A stretch of 58,423 nucleotides of DNA from Pseudomonadota bacterium (GTDB taxonomy: Bacteria > Desulfobacterota > Desulfobacteria > Desulfobacterales > RPRI01), in NCBI GenBank assembly GCA_018817425.1, contig JAHITX010000094.1, forward strand, positions 1 through 58,423. The letters are read 5' to 3'. The translations under genes were made by a program, and so were the position numbers. The notes below the pieces were generated by a model. It saw nothing but the letters and a program-made list of their open reading frames with translations, was not told the origin of the DNA and did no database searches. Position 1 is the first letter of the stretch. Every line of letters starts with the position of its first letter. Below, one piece after another: positions 18,167 through 26,773 of this stretch.

Positions 18167-18178
18167 TAATTAATAAAA

Positions 18179-18418
18179 TTAATCTTCGTCTTCAGCGTGA
18201 GCTTGTTTGCCTACACCTTTGAGACCAATCAAAGTAGTACTTCCGCTTGACCAGTATTCAAGTGTCCCTTCGCCAACCATTTTATTTACCAGATTTTTTA
18301 CAGCTCTTGGTTTTTCTTCAGGAGCCATTGCGTAGAAATCCTTAAGATAAAATTTGGATTTTCCTTTTTTGCCTTGAAGAGTTTCAACTATTGTCTTTTT
18401 TAAAGCTTCTTCATCCAT
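18179..18418 (-). CDS. dsrD: DsrD, sulfite reductase-associated winged-helix protein
   Basis: 79 residues with the DsrD winged-helix pattern: KSKFYLKDFYAMAP, then AVKNLVNKMVGEGTLEYWSSGSTTLIGLKG (read in parts) and an acidic tail. DsrD is found beside dsrAB in organisms that reduce sulfite and has been shown to activate DsrAB allosterically. Its presence indicates the reductive direction. It lies 63 bases after dsrB, behind a stem-loop, and 12 bases before dsrN. Confidence 0.95.
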   Translation of the reverse strand: MDEEALKKTIVETLQGKKGKSKFYLKDFYAMAPEEKPRAVKNLVNKMVGEGTLEYWSSGSTTLIGLKGVGKQAHAEDED

Positions 18419-18441
18419 TTTATGGCCTCACAAATAGTATA

Positions 18442-18466
18442 AACCGGGGCAATAAATACCCCGGTT
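18442..18466 (-). other. Stem-loop between dsrB and dsrD
   Basis: Perfect 8-bp stem AACCGGGG / CCCCGGTT with a 9-base loop, not followed by a T-run. It may protect the dsrAB message or lower dsrD transcription rather than terminate fully. Confidence 0.6.
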
Positions 18467-18481
18467 ATATGTTAAAAACGA

Positions 18482-19627
18482 CTAGAACTTAAATTGTGTT
18501 GTCTGACGCCATGTAAAATAAGCCGGATCACGGAAATCATCGATGAGATGATGAGTAAACGGAATTTCACATTTATCAAAAAATCTTTCCCATCCGATTC
18601 TTTCTGCCCATTCTCCAAGACGCTCATATTTGTTTGCGTCATTGGCATAAGTTTCTACTATCTTCTTAATTACAGCTGTTGTCTGGGGCCAACGCGGAGC
18701 CTCATTGGGAAGAAAAGCAACTACAACCTTTGAAAACTTTGGAGTGCTTATCCTGTTGGAAACCTTACCACCGGCCATGATTACTATACCGTCGCCGACA
18801 TCATCAGCAAGAGGCATGGAGGGGCACATTGTATAGCAGTTACCACAGAACATACATCTTTCATTGTTTACTGCAACACTGTTAAGTTTTGCTCCATTAA
18901 CTTCTACTTTTGCAGGTTTGATGGCTGCTGTGGGACATGAGGCAATTGCAAGAGGAATTTCACACATCTTGTCCAGATATTCATGATCCAGAAGCGGAGG
19001 TTTGCGGTGATATCCGAGAATAGCGATATCAGAGCAATGAACAGCGCCGCACATGTTAAGACAGCAGGCAAGAGAAACACGCAGATGTGCAGGCATTCTC
19101 ATGCTTTTGAAATCGTCGAAAAGAACATCCATAGTTGCTTTTACCGGCCCTGAAGCATCGGTTGCAGGGGTATGGCAATGAATCCATCCCTGTGTATGAA
19201 CTATATTGGTTATTCCGGCGCCTGTGCCGCCCACAGGAAATTTGAAACTTCCGCCGTCAAATTTTCTGCTTTCAAGGTCTTTTTTCAAAGCAGCAACACC
19301 TTCTAAGCTGTCTGTGAAAAATTCTATATTGTTTCTTGTAGTAAACCGTAAATGTCCACCGCAATGCTTATCCGCAATTTCACAGATTTCACGAATATGA
19401 GTACAACTCATAAGACGGCAACCACCTACTCTTACTGTAAATAATTTATCACCTGTTTCTGAAACGTGAACTAAAACACCCGGCTCAAGAATTTCATGAT
19501 ACAGCCATTGGCCTTTGTTTTTAGCAATGATCGGATGATAGAACTCATCATATTGTCTCGGACCGATGTCAGTTATTCTGTTTTCCATCGGTTTTGCTGG
19601 ATTGTATCCCGAGGATATAAATGCCAT
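18482..19627 (-). CDS. dsrB: Dissimilatory sulfite reductase subunit beta
   Basis: 381 residues, full length. DsrAB reduces sulfite with electrons delivered through DsrC and the membrane complex DsrMKJOP. Cysteines 151, 188, 189 and 193 (CHTPATD and ACCLNMC) form the siroheme-coupled iron-sulfur site. A ferredoxin insert has [11 protein letters not shown] at about 258-268 with CPT at 231-233. Ribosome site GGGGG lies in the 12-base gap after dsrA, so the two are co-translated. C-terminus WRQTTQFKF is typical. All cofactor ligands are intact. Confidence 0.98.
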   Translation of the reverse strand: MAFISSGYNPAKPMENRITDIGPRQYDEFYHPIIAKNKGQWLYHEILEPGVLVHVSETGDKLFTVRVGGCRLMSCTHIREICEIADKHCGGHLRFTTRNNIEFFTDSLEGVAALKKDLESRKFDGGSFKFPVGGTGAGITNIVHTQGWIHCHTPATDASGPVKATMDVLFDDFKSMRMPAHLRVSLACCLNMCGAVHCSDIAILGYHRKPPLLDHEYLDKMCEIPLAIASCPTAAIKPAKVEVNGAKLNSVAVNNERCMFCGNCYTMCPSMPLADDVGDGIVIMAGGKVSNRISTPKFSKVVVAFLPNEAPRWPQTTAVIKKIVETYANDANKYERLGEWAERIGWERFFDKCEIPFTHHLIDDFRDPAYFTWRQTTQFKF

Positions 19628-19639
19628 TGTCTTTACCCC

Positions 19640-20950
19640 CTATCTCTGATGATGTTTTCTGAATTCGTTAATGTCACGTGAAAAGCCGCCCTCAACTTCG
19701 TCTTCTTTCCAGAAGATGTAAGGATTGGATCTGGGCTCTTGAACATGCTGCGGCATCGGTGTTATGTTTGTCATTTCAAGAAGTTTCTGGAAACCCTGGC
19801 GTTTAATCAGCTCGCCAAGTCTTTCACGGTTTTTCCCTTCTTCCATCCACCAATCCCAAACAGCTTCGACAACTTCTTTGATTTCATCATAAGGATCTTC
19901 AGCTTTAATAAATGGAACAAGCAAAGAACCCATCTGAGCACCATCAAGGATCGGGGCCTTAGCTCCAACAAGTATTGAAAGGCCTCTGTCGTTACCGATT
20001 CTTAAAGCACGAGGCATAACGTTGATGCAATGCATGCATCTTGTGCATTCTTTGTCGTTGATTTCAAGCTTATCGCCTTCATAACGCATGCAGCCTGTCG
20101 GGCAGAGACCAACTACTTCCTTCTGAATGTCAAATTTGCCCCAGTCGCGTCCCGAATGAGCGCCACCATTAGGTGGATATTCGCCACCGACATAGGCTTT
20201 AACTTCCTTCTGATCAATCCTGATTTCATCACGCCATGTACCAATAAAAGACATGTCAGAGCGTGCTATTGAAGCAACGCAGCAGTTTGGACAGCCGTCA
20301 AATTTAAATTTAAATTTATATGGAAAAGCAGGACGATGAAGTTCGTCCTGATATTCATTTGTAAAAGTATGACATAAGTGCTGAGTATCATAACATGCAT
20401 ACTCGCATCGTGCTGTACCTATACAATCTGAAGGAGTTCTTAAGTTTGAACCTGAACCGCCCAGATCCTGATTAAGGTTATGGGTCAATTCAAAAAATAT
20501 TTCTTCAAGCTGTGGAGTTGTTGTGCCGATCCAGACTATATCACCTGTTGATCCGTGCATATTAGTAATACCACTTCCACGCATTTCCCACAGATCGCAA
20601 AGTTGCTTTAAATATTTTGTTGAATAGAACTTACCGGCCGGCTGGCTTACACGAACAGTGTGAAAATGTGCTACACCCGGAAATTTTTCGGGTTGGTCAC
20701 AATATCTTCCGATAACACCACCACCGTAACCAAAAACACCAACGATTCCACCATGTTTCCAGTGAGTTCTTCCATGTTTAAAAGAAAGTTCCAATATTCC
20801 CAGGAGATCTTCACATACATCTGTTGGGATCTGGTATTCTATACCTTTTGCATTTTTAGCTCTTACATCTGCCTCTTGCTTTAAATCAGATACAAAGCTA
20901 GGCCATGGCCCGCTTTCAAGCTGATCCAACAAAGGGGTCTTATGTTTCAT
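19640..20950 (-). CDS. dsrA: Dissimilatory sulfite reductase subunit alpha
   Basis: 436 residues. Cys 176 and 182 (CIGTARC) and the CPNCC at 220-224 bind the siroheme-iron-sulfur couple. The ferredoxin insert has CPTGC at 283-287 and CTRCMHC at 302-308. Sequence around GGGVIGRYCDQPEKFPGVAHFHTVRV (read in parts) is typical of bacterial reductive DsrA. First gene of dsrABDN, with GGAGG six bases before ATG. The 197-base gap upstream probably holds the promoter; TATACT about 30 bases before the start is a possible -10. dsrC and dsrMKJOP are not in the window. Confidence 0.98.
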   Translation of the reverse strand: MKHKTPLLDQLESGPWPSFVSDLKQEADVRAKNAKGIEYQIPTDVCEDLLGILELSFKHGRTHWKHGGIVGVFGYGGGVIGRYCDQPEKFPGVAHFHTVRVSQPAGKFYSTKYLKQLCDLWEMRGSGITNMHGSTGDIVWIGTTTPQLEEIFFELTHNLNQDLGGSGSNLRTPSDCIGTARCEYACYDTQHLCHTFTNEYQDELHRPAFPYKFKFKFDGCPNCCVASIARSDMSFIGTWRDEIRIDQKEVKAYVGGEYPPNGGAHSGRDWGKFDIQKEVVGLCPTGCMRYEGDKLEINDKECTRCMHCINVMPRALRIGNDRGLSILVGAKAPILDGAQMGSLLVPFIKAEDPYDEIKEVVEAVWDWWMEEGKNRERLGELIKRQGFQKLLEMTNITPMPQHVQEPRSNPYIFWKEDEVEGGFSRDINEFRKHHQR

Positions 20951-21147
20951 TGTTTTACCTCCATGTTATTATTATGACTAAGTATACAAGCAAAGAACAA
21001 CAAATTATATAACCAAAGCTTCCGCGTTCACCTCCCCTCGCTCTAGCACATTTATATTATTTTATAAAATATTCTTTTTAAAATCATTATTCCGAAGGAG
21101 TTTATCGTATAAAATTATTATTTTTCCTTGTCAATAAAAAAGGAATG
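20951..21147. promoter_or_regulatory. Gap upstream of dsrA, probable dsr promoter region
   Basis: No gene. Read on the minus strand it is AT-rich, with a purine-rich GAGCGAGGGGAGGTGAA block in the middle and TTGTATACTTAG near the dsrA start. A -35 box was not clear. Confidence 0.4.
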
Positions 21148-22356
21148 TCAGGATACAGCTAAAAAATTTCTTATTGCCTCATATAATTCCCCGGAATGTC
21201 TGGGCAAGTTTTTGTTTATAACCATGATATCCGGTGCTGATTGGTTAAATGAATTTACAACAATAGTTAATAGCTCCATCAATTGATCTTTAGAATAGGA
21301 TAAGAGATAATCTATAAGATTATGATTAAAATCACCTGGAATCTTATTTGATTCAATTTTTATAAGTATCCCATCCATAAAGCCTTTTATTGTTCCTTCG
21401 ACCGCTTTATTATCAGCCCAGACTATATTACCTGTTCCATCTAACCTATCAAGACGCATCCTTATTGAAAGTACTGCAAGAAACATCAGTAATCCTTCAA
21501 AAACCTCATTAGAATCTGCAAGCAAACAATCAGTCATATTCTCTATTGCGTATAAAGAAGTATATTGTCTGACGGTTATAAGTTTTACATCAGGTTTGTT
21601 ATCTGTAATCTTTACTACAAAATCTCCAGCCGCATGATGCCATGGAAATATCTGCTCAAATGTAAAAATGTTATAAAAAAAAGTCATTATCATGGCAGCC
21701 TGCCGGTATATTTCTGTGGCATGATCATCTGATATAAACACATTGCCATTGATATGATCCCACACAATTATTTTATTTCTACCGTCTGCGGGGTCCTTTG
21801 AAATATGAAATTCATTATATCCTTCAAACCACCGGGCGAGAAACATACTGATAGGAAGATTATTCCTTTTTGATATAATACTGCCATATCCATACACAAA
21901 TGGAATCAAATCATTGGGTATTTCTTGATGAAGCCTTTGTAAAGTCAAATACTCATTTTCGGAACATTTGATACCGTCTTGTGATACGGCAACATTTAAA
22001 ACAAAGGGGATTTTGGAATTGAGTGCAACGGCTACAACCTTTGCCGGATGATAAAACTGACCATGCTTTACAAGTAAAATCTGTATCTCATCTATTTGCT
22101 CAAGACATATCTCCTGTTTTGAATAAGACAAAGCATTTAATATAATTTCATAGTTATTTTTTTTAATAAAAGCAGCAGCAGCTTCAAAATAATCTCCATA
22201 AGTAATAGTATCGGGATTATCTTCACTCGATTTTACTTGTGTATTTTTTCTGTTTGAAGGCAGCGGCGTATTCCAGAGCTCGCTGTCAGGGTTGATAAGT
22301 TTTTCCTGACCGGTCAGGAAAAACTTAACTGGTGAGCCAGTTTCAAAACGGCCCAT
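21148..22356 (-). CDS. Uncharacterised protein encoded upstream of dsrAB; start codon inside a MITE
   Basis: About 402 residues from ATG 22356 (an in-frame TTG at 22383 also exists). I cannot assign a family. The order FVLNVAVS, ENEYLTLQRLH, IPFVYGYG, MFLARWFEGYNEFH and FPWHHAAGDFVVK looks like a degenerate protein-kinase or APH-like fold, with HHAAGD where HGD or HRD would stand; this is inference. The first nine residues are encoded by a MITE copy (22334-22475). Before that insertion a TTG at 22499 would have been in frame, giving MSKSLN joined to PVKFFL. It sits between a TPR gene and dsrA, same strand. Confidence 0.7.
   Translation of the reverse strand: MGRFETGSPVKFFLTGQEKLINPDSELWNTPLPSNRKNTQVKSSEDNPDTITYGDYFEAAAAFIKKNNYEIILNALSYSKQEICLEQIDEIQILLVKHGQFYHPAKVVAVALNSKIPFVLNVAVSQDGIKCSENEYLTLQRLHQEIPNDLIPFVYGYGSIISKRNNLPISMFLARWFEGYNEFHISKDPADGRNKIIVWDHINGNVFISDDHATEIYRQAAMIMTFFYNIFTFEQIFPWHHAAGDFVVKITDNKPDVKLITVRQYTSLYAIENMTDCLLADSNEVFEGLLMFLAVLSIRMRLDRLDGTGNIVWADNKAVEGTIKGFMDGILIKIESNKIPGDFNHNLIDYLLSYSKDQLMELLTIVVNSFNQSAPDIMVINKNLPRHSGELYEAIRNFLAVS
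22296..22327. other. Perfect 32-bp palindrome near the start of the dsr-linked gene
   Basis: TAAGTTTTTCCTGACC followed directly by its exact reverse complement. It lies seven bases inside the MITE boundary, within codons for KFFLTGQEKL. It could form a cruciform or an RNA hairpin close to the start codon. Confidence 0.85.
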
Positions 22357-22475
22357 TTTGGCCGATCTCTGCGTTGGGCTCAAATTCCAATCCTCGAAAT
22401 ACCCGATGTATTCCTGTGGTTGAAATTTTCTCCCGCCTTGAGCTTGACCAAACTGAAACGTTTTGGAAGTGGCTC
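22334..22475 (-). mobile_element. MITE-like hairpin element, copy 2 (142 bp, reverse orientation)
   Basis: Same ends and inner stem as the other copies. Flanks are TGGT and TAGT, a target duplication with one change. It separates the TPR gene from the next gene and provides the latter's ATG. Confidence 0.88.
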
Positions 22476-22506
22476 TAGTGGATTTAAACTTTTCGACAAT
22501 GGGTGG

Positions 22507-23127
22507 CTACCTGTATTGTTCAAGTTCCTTTATAATTTCCGGTGCCACAGCATATCCAAGTTTTATTGCTATATCAATATGTTCAATAGCTTTATCAAAT
22601 TGATCATTTTGCATATAAGATATTGCGAGGTTATTATGGGCGATCGCAAAATCCGGCTCAATTTCAAGAGCTTTCAGACTTGCTGCTATGCTTTCTAAAA
22701 CAAGGCCTTTCATAAGGTAGGCATTAGCAAGTGTTGTATATGCCTGTAAAAAATTCGAGTTATATATAATAGCCTTTTTTAAAGCTGCGATAGCTTTATC
22801 AAGGTCACCTTTCTGGAGATGAATAAAACCTATATTTCCATAACCTTCGGAAAAGCCTGCCCGTGAATTTATTGACTGAGTGTTATAATGCAGGCAACCG
22901 TCAAGATCGCCACGCTGCAAGCAAATACCTCCAAGCTGCACATAGGCTTCAGCCAGACTGGGGCTGCAACCAATAGCTTCTTGCAGCTCTGCCTCTGCCT
23001 CGTCATATTTTTTTTGCCCGATCAAAGCTACAGCAAGATTGTAATGAGACGTCCCGCATTCAGGGTTTGATGCGATAGCCGCTCTCTGCATATCAATATA
23101 TTCTTCTACATTTTTTGCTTGTACCAT
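22507..23127 (-). CDS. Tetratricopeptide repeat protein
   Basis: 206 residues almost entirely of TPR units: about five 34-residue repeats from residue 20 to 195, e.g. AHNNLAISYMQNDQFDKAIEH. No signal peptide, so probably a cytoplasmic scaffold. It is the first gene of the minus-strand run leading to dsrAB, and its position suggests a link to sulfite reductase production or assembly, but no function can be read directly. ATG 23127 is preceded by a weak AAGGATA-like site. Confidence 0.85.
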   Translation of the reverse strand: MVQAKNVEEYIDMQRAAIASNPECGTSHYNLAVALIGQKKYDEAEAELQEAIGCSPSLAEAYVQLGGICLQRGDLDGCLHYNTQSINSRAGFSEGYGNIGFIHLQKGDLDKAIAALKKAIIYNSNFLQAYTTLANAYLMKGLVLESIAASLKALEIEPDFAIAHNNLAISYMQNDQFDKAIEHIDIAIKLGYAVAPEIIKELEQYR

Positions 23128-23244
23128 AATTATATCCTTGAGATTTTTTTATTAGGGGTTATTATGCAACAGTAAGATTGTCAAGAAGATTGTCAAGTAA
23201 AAAGGCAAACAGACATTATGAATAACAGAAATGAAGGGGATTTT

Positions 23245-24279
23245 ATGATTACCGGATGCTTTACCGCCCTTGTGACACCATTTACAAATGATTCTGTAGA
23301 TTATGAGGGTCTTTCAACACTTATTGATTTCCAGATTACAAATGGAATAACAGGAATTTTAGCCGTTGGGACAACAGGCGAAAGCCCAACTCTGACATGG
23401 GATGAGCACAACGGAATTATAGAAAAAGTTACAAAAAAATCCAAAGGCAAATGTATGTGTATTGCCGGGACCGGCAGCAATAATACAAAAGAGGCCCTTG
23501 CTGCAACAAAGCATGCCGCAAATGTCGGAGTTGATGCCGTATTGCTTGTTGACCCTTATTACAATGGACCCAGCTCTCTTGAAATACGCAAAGAATATAT
23601 AGAACCTGTTGCTTCCGCTTTTCCTGATATAGATATTATACCATATGTAATTCCTGGAAGAACCGGGGCCCAGTTGCTGCCCGAAGATTTAGCAATTCTT
23701 TTCAGGGAACACAGTAATGTCAACACAGTAAAAGAAGCAACAGGCAATTTGGATAATATGAAAAAAACAAGAAAGTGTTGCGGAGCTGATTATAAAATAC
23801 TTTCCGGCGATGATGGTTTAACTTATGATATGATGACTGATCCGGAAATAAATGCGGCTGGGGTTATTTCCGTTATATCCAATATTGCACCAAAAGCTGT
23901 TGTTTTAATGGTAAAAGCTTTGATTCAAGGCAATAAGGCTGAAGCAAAGAAAATAAAGACTGCTCTTGATCCTTTATTTGAACTTGTTACAGTCAAAACT
24001 ACTGAAAAGACTCCTTACGGAGATGTAGTTTGCAGAGCAAGAAACCCCCTTGCCATCAAGGCTGCAATGACAATCCTTGGAATGCCTTCCGGAGGTTGCA
24101 GGAGGCCTTTGGGGAAATTGACCTTAAACGGGTTTGAGAAGGTTATTGGGATATTACGCAATATACAAACCAATAATCCGGAAATATTTAAGCCGGTAGA
24201 AGAGTTTTTTGATATCAATATAGAGAAAAGACTTAAAGATAATGCGGTTGCTAAAGACCTTTGTTATCAAAGTTACTAG
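23245..24279 (+). CDS. DapA-family aldolase (4-hydroxy-tetrahydrodipicolinate synthase-like)
   Basis: 344 residues from ATG 23245, chosen because AAGGGGA lies 5 bases upstream; ATG 23218 lacks a site. GTTGESPTL, DPYYNGPS (catalytic Tyr) and TVKEATGN (Schiff-base Lys) are family hallmarks. DapA condenses pyruvate with aspartate semialdehyde for lysine and peptidoglycan. The protein is about 45 residues longer than usual at the C-terminus, and GRTGAQL replaces the more common SRTG, so another pyruvate-dependent aldolase is possible. Divergent from the TPR gene. Confidence 0.85.
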   Translation: MITGCFTALVTPFTNDSVDYEGLSTLIDFQITNGITGILAVGTTGESPTLTWDEHNGIIEKVTKKSKGKCMCIAGTGSNNTKEALAATKHAANVGVDAVLLVDPYYNGPSSLEIRKEYIEPVASAFPDIDIIPYVIPGRTGAQLLPEDLAILFREHSNVNTVKEATGNLDNMKKTRKCCGADYKILSGDDGLTYDMMTDPEINAAGVISVISNIAPKAVVLMVKALIQGNKAEAKKIKTALDPLFELVTVKTTEKTPYGDVVCRARNPLAIKAAMTILGMPSGGCRRPLGKLTLNGFEKVIGILRNIQTNNPEIFKPVEEFFDINIEKRLKDNAVAKDLCYQSY

Positions 24280-24301
24280 CTATAAATATTATTGACTATT
24301 T

Positions 24302-24324
24302 GATGGACTCATTGAGAGTCCATC
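24302..24324. terminator. Hairpin between convergent genes
   Basis: GATGGACTC / GAGTCCATC, nine perfect pairs with a 5-base loop, between the stops of the DapA-like and cysteine-cluster genes. No T-tract directly after, so only a possible terminator. Confidence 0.5.
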
Positions 24325-24350
24325 ATTATCAATGATTGCAGCAAAAATAA

Positions 24351-25148
24351 TTATTTTTTTGCTCTTCGTGCCACTTCTTCTTCATTTGTCTTGAACTTTT
24401 CACCTTTAAACAAGATTGAGTCAAGCCAGCCGCATGCAAACTCAATAAGTGCTACATCATCTTTTTTGATTTTTTCAGCAGTTGCATCATCAATTTTGTA
24501 AAGGGTCAAAAATGAGCTTTCGAAAATAAACCTCCTGAATTTATCAACATCATAGCATGCGGTAAAAAACATGCTTTTGGTTTTTTCCGTAAGCATGATG
24601 TTTTTCGGAAATGATCTTTTCTTTACTATTAAATCAGCCCATCCGGCATTGATTTTATCATGTATATCAACTCCCTGATCAATACGCCAATCTGCAATTG
24701 TCCATTCCTTCTCTTCCTCAAACCCCAAACAGTGCGGTTCCTTTACAAAAAAATAGAATCCGTCTTCATCAGAATCTTCTTTAAAATTAAGAGAGGCCAC
24801 TCCCACAGGATAATACCGGCATGCAGTGGGCCTGTGTGTGTATACAAGGCACCCGTCATCTCTTACAAATGGGCAGGATTTCTGTTCATCATCAAGAAGC
24901 TTTAGAGTTACAATAGGCAAATCAGTTTTTTCAAGAAGCTGTGGCTCTGTATATATTGCCAAAAATTCCTCTGAAGAAAGAGAAAGAATGTCTTTCAGTT
25001 TTATTATATCATAAGGTGTTAAAATAATAGTTATACCTCTACAGCATTTGGTAAAACATTCAAGCTTGCTGTGGCATCTGAATTGAAATTTGCTGTCCAG
25101 GCTGTACTTGACAGGATCTATGCTTTCCATGTTGTTTTCTGTATCCAT
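24351..25148 (-). CDS. YkgJ-family cysteine-cluster protein
   Basis: 265 residues. Cysteines in FRCHSKLECFTKCCRG, KSCPFVRDDGCLVYTHRPTACRYYPVG (read in parts) follow the UPF0153/YkgJ pattern, thought to bind zinc or iron. The family has no agreed reaction. The C-terminal 110 residues are less conserved and end in a basic tail. No signal peptide or membrane segment. It is a stand-alone gene convergent with the DapA-like gene. Confidence 0.85.
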   Translation of the reverse strand: MDTENNMESIDPVKYSLDSKFQFRCHSKLECFTKCCRGITIILTPYDIIKLKDILSLSSEEFLAIYTEPQLLEKTDLPIVTLKLLDDEQKSCPFVRDDGCLVYTHRPTACRYYPVGVASLNFKEDSDEDGFYFFVKEPHCLGFEEEKEWTIADWRIDQGVDIHDKINAGWADLIVKKRSFPKNIMLTEKTKSMFFTACYDVDKFRRFIFESSFLTLYKIDDATAEKIKKDDVALIEFACGWLDSILFKGEKFKTNEEEVARRAKK

Positions 25149-25658
25149 CGAGTTGTATCCTTAATAATACGAAATCAATATTTATTTTGTAAAAACAGAT
25201 TTATGCTTATTTTTTAGTCTAACTAACCTTATAAGGCTAACCTGTCAAGGCGTTTGATATTTTCAAAATCAAAATACCCCTTCCTCATTTCGAAAGTAAA
25301 AAACCAATAATCAGCTTTTCAAAGCTCTCTTGAAGAAAGAGGCAGGTTGCATACCTTAAGCAAAACAAAAATCGTCTATCTTTCCATATTGGATTTATAC
25401 ATATATTCTATGAGCCCATCAAGCTATGATGATGCAATATTTATTAATTTACAGGCAAATGTGCTTATTGGATAAACTTAGTTCTTGATTTAAAGCATAA
25501 TCTTGCTGTATCAACAAGTTAAGATATTTGGATTAAAAAGCACCAGTTTTTATGGTTGACAATTGGGCAAACCGGATATCTGATAAAGCACAAACTGAAT
25601 ACAGACAAGCTTTTAGCCTTTGTATTTGATTTAATATATCGTATTATTGGAGGTTTAA
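25149..25658. other. 510-bp gap upstream of ilvE
   Basis: No supported gene, tRNA or repeat. TTGACA at 25556-25561 is a possible -35 for ilvE, but no good -10 follows. I looked for a leader peptide with runs of Leu/Ile/Val codons, a T-box and a riboswitch and saw none. Confidence 0.4.
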
Positions 25659-26729
25659 ATGCAACTATCTATAAAAATAGCAGAGAAAAAAAAGCCGATT
25701 CCCGACAGCTCTGCTCTTAGTTTTGGAACAATATTTACCGATCATATGTTTAACATGGATTATAGTCCTGAAAAAGGATGGCATAACCCAAGGATAGAAC
25801 CTTATGCGCCGATTAATATGGACCCATCAACAATGGTGCTTCATTACGGCCAATCCATATTTGAGGGCTTAAAAGCTTATCGTACCGATAGCGGTTCAAT
25901 TTTGCTTTTCAGGCCAAAAGATAATTTTAAACGCTTCAATAAATCATGCAGGCTTCTTTGCATACCTGAAGTTGATGAAGAATTTCTTCTGGATTCACTT
26001 AAGCAATTATTAAACATTGAAAAGCATTGGGTTCCGGATGCTCCCGGCACTTCTTTGTATATAAGACCTACAATTATTGCTATGGATCCTTTTCTGGGAG
26101 TGCGGGCATCTTATACCTATCGTTTATTTATTATTCTTTCACCTGTAGGTGCTTACTATTCGGCAGGTTTTAACCCTGTTAAAATCCTTGTCAGCAAAGA
26201 TCATGTCAGAGCTGTTCGCGGTGGTCTGGGCGAAGCAAAAGCTTCCGCAAACTATGCAGCAAGTCTTTATGCAGGCGAAGCAGCCCATAAAGAAGGCTAT
26301 ACCCAGGTTTTATGGCTGGACGGCATTAAGCAGAAATATATTGAAGAAGTTGGTTCTATGAATATCTTTTTTGTGATTGATGATGAAATAATAACACCTG
26401 CTTTAAACGGCAGCATTCTTTCAGGAATCACCAGGGATTCGGTTATTGCTCTTGCCAAATCCTGGGGAATTAAAACGGTTGAGCGCCAGATAAGTATTGA
26501 TGAGGTCATGGAAGCTCATACCGCGGGAAAACTTAAAGAAGTGTTCGGTTCCGGAACCGCAGCAGTAATTTCTCCTGTCGGAGAGCTAAAATATGGAGAT
26601 AAAATTATCACGGTTTCGGATGGGAAAGTCGGCCCTATAGCCAATAAGCTGTTTAAAGCTTTAACAGGTATTCAGTATGGAAAAGAAAAAGATACTATGG
26701 GGTGGATTGATCAAGCAATTGCCTCTTAA
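25659..26729 (+). CDS. ilvE: Branched-chain amino acid aminotransferase
   Basis: 356 residues, the longer BCAT type. VLHYGQSIFEGLKAY near the N-terminus, GGLGEAKASANYAAS with the PLP-binding Lys, and EEVGSMNIFFV and GSGTAAVISPVG toward the C-terminus are diagnostic. It interconverts Leu/Ile/Val and their 2-oxo acids. Strong GGAGG precedes ATG. It is followed by a UDP-sugar pyrophosphorylase gene 44 bases on, which may share the transcript though the pathways differ. Confidence 0.96.
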   Translation: MQLSIKIAEKKKPIPDSSALSFGTIFTDHMFNMDYSPEKGWHNPRIEPYAPINMDPSTMVLHYGQSIFEGLKAYRTDSGSILLFRPKDNFKRFNKSCRLLCIPEVDEEFLLDSLKQLLNIEKHWVPDAPGTSLYIRPTIIAMDPFLGVRASYTYRLFIILSPVGAYYSAGFNPVKILVSKDHVRAVRGGLGEAKASANYAASLYAGEAAHKEGYTQVLWLDGIKQKYIEEVGSMNIFFVIDDEIITPALNGSILSGITRDSVIALAKSWGIKTVERQISIDEVMEAHTAGKLKEVFGSGTAAVISPVGELKYGDKIITVSDGKVGPIANKLFKALTGIQYGKEKDTMGWIDQAIAS

Positions 26730-26773
26730 AGTTCATGACAAGTATAACTTGTAGAAACTTATGGAGAAGATAG

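Noticed and set aside
22420-22698. Plus-strand frame starting in MITE copy 2
   Set aside because: Antisense to the TPR gene and begins in repeat sequence.
25149-25658. Riboswitch, T-box or attenuator upstream of ilvE
   Set aside because: No conserved core, leader peptide or terminator-antiterminator pair could be recognised.
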